Below, in pieces: positions 61,159 through 64,000 of a stretch of 64,000 bases of DNA. The notes beneath the pieces were generated by a model. The model worked only from the letters and a program-made list of their open reading frames with translations, was not told the DNA's origin and did not search any database. The stretch is from Saprospirales bacterium (GTDB lineage Bacteria > Bacteroidota > Bacteroidia > Chitinophagales > Saprospiraceae), in the NCBI GenBank assembly GCA_016711045.1, contig JADJTT010000001.1, positions 620,001 to 684,000 on the forward strand. Direction: 5' to 3'. Numbering within the stretch: position 1 is the first letter of the stretch; every line of letters begins with the position of its first letter. A program made the translations under genes and the position numbers.

Positions 61159-64000
61159 TTACCGCAAAATCACCTTCCCCGTATACCACTTCTTCCCTCC
61201 CTCTTCGAACGAATAGTAATAAATCCCCTGCGACAGCCCATCCCGCTCAAAACGATACTGAAGACCAGCTACCTGCGCTGTTCGAACCACGCGACCCAAT
61301 TGGTCTTGCAACACAAATTGCATACCTGCGGCCACTTCCTCCGGAAATTCAAAGGTGACAGCGTCGAATGCAGGATTAGGGAAGACGTGCAAGGGGCCAG
61401 ACACACCTGCTTCCGCCACATTGTCGATCACCTGAATAAAATCTTCGCCGATGGTATGAAAGACCGTGTTGGTAACCACCGGATCATTGGAATCAAAATA
61501 AATAGCTGCATTGTTCTCGATCACCGTGCCGAGCGGCAGATCGGGCATTTGCTGCACACTGAACTGCACGAATCCGTGCGACGCTGCCTCATTGGTATTG
61601 CTATCGGGCAACATGATATCAGAAAAAGTAAAGCGGAGCACGTTGTCCTCCAGCCGCTCGAAGGAGAAGGGATGACTACCCGCGCCCGGACGGATGGTTT
61701 CCGGATTGAGGAACGTGGAGAGCGTATCGAGTACGACGACCTTGAAAGCGGTAGCAGTCCCGGTATTTTGAATGCGAATTTTGTATTCGATCGCTACTCC
61801 CCGCTCGATGTAATGTGCTTCGCCGTAACCGGCAGGGAAAGCGCTTTTATCGTTCGGATCAAAAGAAGAGACGTTTTCCTGGCAGTCCACCGCAATGAAT
61901 GGGTTGGGGTTTTCGAGGAAAAAGAGGTTTACCAGGCCGGTTTCATTGATGCCGTCGCATCCCTCCACAGCCACTGCTACACTACCGGGATACGGGTGCC
62001 CGGGCTCTTGCTCCGCTTCCAGCCGCCAGGTGGCGCCGTTGCCGGGCATGTGGAGCACGACTTCCGTGGCTGAAGCATCCAGGTCGAAATTGTCCTGATT
62101 GTACATAATCACATCTTCCACCACGATAAATTCGAGCGGAGCGGTCATATCTCCCACGCCGGTATTCCGGATGATCAGGTGGATGGAGTCGTTCTCGCAA
62201 TAGCCATCTACTTCAATATTGGCGCCCGACCAATTGCTGGGCATCGGACAAAGTGTATCGGGATAAATATGCGCTTCCGAACAATGCGTGGCCCCCATTT
62301 CTGCATTGCAATCCAGGTCCGCATAAATTTGAAAGCTCCCGTACTGCCCCGGCTGCAGATCGCCTACTTCAAACGAATAGGTATTATTGCCCAAGGCCAT
62401 TTCAGGCAGATCGGCGGAAGTAAATGCCAATGCCTGGTCCAACGCGACCTCCACATACGCCCCTTCCACCACCTGATCGCTCAAGTTGGCATAACTCACG
62501 GCGTAGTAATTTTCGAAACAAAGACGCAGGAAGGGCGCCGCAATATCTACCGCCAACAGCGGGCATTCCTCATCCAACTGCACCGGGACATCCTGGATTT
62601 GTAGCTGGGTTACTCCGGGAACAAAATTGACGGAATAGGTGGTCGGACAGGCCTGGCCGTAGTTAAAGGGCACATCCAGGCTCACTTCCACCAGCGTGTC
62701 CACGATACACAGATTGATCTCAAACTGCCCGTTTGCATCGGATGTCGCCGTGTAGGTCTTTCCGGAAACTATTCCCGTCACGTGTACCGGCCAACCCTGC
62801 AAAAGGGGTTCATTCCAGAACTGGCAATCGGCGTTTACATCCTGAAAGACGGTGCCCGCCATCGTGAATTGAATGGTATCGTTATAATTGTATCGAATGG
62901 CCTGTTTGTAGGTGTAATATTCATTACGGGGCGCCAGTGTACCCAAAAACACACCCTGGTAGTGCAAATACGCCGAATCGGCCATGACCACCGCTTCGTA
63001 TGCATCGCCTGTGTGCCCGTCTCCATCCAGGTCGAGCGTAGGCAACAAGGTCGCAGGTTGGTTATCGAACTGACACCAGTTAACGACCCCCCAGGTCCGA
63101 ATAATCTTATCTGTTTCGCCGTCGCAGTCGTAATCATATACCACGTCTTCAAAATTCACTCCGATCAACGCATACACCCCTGCATCTACATCGAGCGAGG
63201 CAATCTCCGGGTCACCGGGAAAATAATCGGCCGGCAACTGGATCGAAAACTCAAGTAACAACTCGATAACTTGGGTAACAACCGGAGCGAAGTTGCCAGA
63301 AGCATCATACGCCAAAAATGTCCGGGTAATAGTCCGCAGATAAGTATTGCCTGTACAGGTCTGATTGACGAAGCTCACACTTTGAAGAATGCCGCCGACT
63401 TCACAGTTATCTGCCGCAGTGGGTGTGCCAAAAGTAGCGTCTAGCTCCATCGTATTTTGTGGGTCAATTCCCAGTGCATAAAAGGCTTCAGTGGTCATAT
63501 CCATATCAGGTGGCGCCACACAAGTGGGGGGAGTCTGATCGTTGTCACAACCGACGACAATCACTTCGATATCTCCCCAGCAGGCATTGCCAGGCACGCC
63601 ATTTTCATACACCTGCACCTTGACAATATGTGTACCTGCATCGGATTCGTCCAGCGCCAGGCTGGGAGCCGGCGTAGCAGGTGGATCGAATTCCATTAGA
63701 AATTCTCCCCCTGCCGGGAGGCAATAGGGCCCGCCCTCCAGGATATCCTGTGGATAGAAATAGCTCGTTTCACCTGACATGATCTCCACCTGAATATTAG
63801 CGTTGCAGGCGAGATTGAGCGGCGGGTTCCCGGTGCAGTCCTGTACAATGACCGTGGAAGCGCAAACATTCCAGTTACCGGCCTGGTCAATAGCCCATAG
63901 GAAAGCCGTGTGCTCGCCAATGTCTGCGGCGGAATAGGTCAGGCTGGTTGTTGCAGGCGGAGAGGCAGATAAGGGCGCCTCTTCAAGGCGAAAATCCAGG
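61159..64000 (-). CDS. Large T9SS cargo protein, C-terminal part (runs off window)
   Basis: The frame is open from the window edge (LDFRLEEAPLSASPPATTSL..) to the stop at 61159, so at least 946 residues are present and the N-terminus is outside. The visible part has Ig/HYR-like repeats with 'DNCEVGGILQSVSFVNQTC', a SdrD B-like block ('GTVFQDVNADCQFWNEPLLQ'), a DUF11/DUF7619-like domain ('SSFDPNDKSAFPAGYGEAHY', 'IENNAAIYFDSNDPVVTN') and a C-terminal type A sorting domain (HVFPNPAFDAVTFEF.., ending YTGKVILR). It is a surface or secreted adhesin-like protein exported by the type IX system. Confidence 0.88.
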   Translation of the reverse strand, partial: LDFRLEEAPLSASPPATTSLTYSAADIGEHTAFLWAIDQAGNWNVCASTVIVQDCTGNPPLNLACNANIQVEIMSGETSYFYPQDILEGGPYCLPAGGEFLMEFDPPATPAPSLALDESDAGTHIVKVQVYENGVPGNACWGDIEVIVVGCDNDQTPPTCVAPPDMDMTTEAFYALGIDPQNTMELDATFGTPTAADNCEVGGILQSVSFVNQTCTGNTYLRTITRTFLAYDASGNFAPVVTQVIELLLEFSIQLPADYFPGDPEIASLDVDAGVYALIGVNFEDVVYDYDCDGETDKIIRTWGVVNWCQFDNQPATLLPTLDLDGDGHTGDAYEAVVMADSAYLHYQGVFLGTLAPRNEYYTYKQAIRYNYNDTIQFTMAGTVFQDVNADCQFWNEPLLQGWPVHVTGIVSGKTYTATSDANGQFEINLCIVDTLVEVSLDVPFNYGQACPTTYSVNFVPGVTQLQIQDVPVQLDEECPLLAVDIAAPFLRLCFENYYAVSYANLSDQVVEGAYVEVALDQALAFTSADLPEMALGNNTYSFEVGDLQPGQYGSFQIYADLDCNAEMGATHCSEAHIYPDTLCPMPSNWSGANIEVDGYCENDSIHLIIRNTGVGDMTAPLEFIVVEDVIMYNQDNFDLDASATEVVLHMPGNGATWRLEAEQEPGHPYPGSVAVAVEGCDGINETGLVNLFFLENPNPFIAVDCQENVSSFDPNDKSAFPAGYGEAHYIERGVAIEYKIRIQNTGTATAFKVVVLDTLSTFLNPETIRPGAGSHPFSFERLEDNVLRFTFSDIMLPDSNTNEAASHGFVQFSVQQMPDLPLGTVIENNAAIYFDSNDPVVTNTVFHTIGEDFIQVIDNVAEAGVSGPLHVFPNPAFDAVTFEFPEEVAAGMQFVLQDQLGRVVRTAQVAGLQYRFERDGLSQGIYYYSFEEGGKKWYTGKVILR

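Overview
The window looks like a chromosomal contig from a member of the Bacteroidota, most likely class Saprospiria (inference). The supporting evidence is: two large exported proteins with C-terminal type IX secretion sorting domains; promoters of the Bacteroidota sigma-A form (TAnnTTTG at -7, TTG near -33); many Cys-lipoproteins; a DUF5606 gene; and an ECF sigma factor followed by small regulator-like genes. I see no rRNA, tRNA or CRISPR array.

Layout. 0-4.3 kb: edge of a tocopherol-cyclase-like gene, a DUF3299-like exported protein, a Gly-tailed lipoprotein and an ABC exporter with a His-rich loop. 4.4-15.7 kb: aminopeptidase P, rpoN, rimP-nusA, infB, an O-antigen-ligase-like protein, an ECF sigma factor and two partner genes. 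15.7-22.1 kb: OmpA/PD40 protein, SDR, rRNA methyltransferase, TPR protein, a cluster of DnaA-box-like sites and a radical SAM/SPASM protein. 22.3-34.1 kb: an AT-rich accessory region of plus-strand genes (LprI-like, unknown, PaiB-like, TPR-CHAT, HEAT-like, DUF3494 ice-binding-like, OmpA lipoprotein, beta-barrel, a Trp/Cys repeat protein). It is broken up by palindromic arrays and by minus-strand relics of a group II intron. 34.3-42.9 kb: scpA, a DUF5682 / MoxR AAA+ / DUF5691 / DUF2891 minus-strand operon, a TPR protein and dapD. 42.9-64 kb: T9SS cargo, TPR lipoprotein, PBP1A, fused alpha/beta 2-oxoacid dehydrogenase E1, DUF5606, aroB, ABM protein, SAM hydroxide adenosyltransferase, phoH, dienelactone hydrolase, ALDH7-like dehydrogenase, serpin, DinB/YfiT-like protein, amino acid permease and the 3' part of a second T9SS cargo gene.

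Sequence quality needs attention. Four genes (infB, the TPR-CHAT gene, phoH, the YfiT-like gene) are each broken by what reads as a single missing base in a short homopolymer. Two low-complexity tracts (20 G at 24936; 153 nt almost all C at 51276) look artificial. The four breaks are best read as consensus errors, and the C tract may be a false join.

The most interesting points are: (1) the 22.3-32.4 kb region, where minus-strand group II (class C-like) intron relics, an attC-like hairpin and unrelated AT-rich plus-strand genes together suggest the decayed remains of an integron cassette array; (2) families of long, GC-capped palindromes in gene gaps; (3) the DUF5682/MoxR/DUF5691 operon; (4) a DnaA-box-like cluster at 20.95-21.03 kb; (5) a terminator-like hairpin in the rimP leader.
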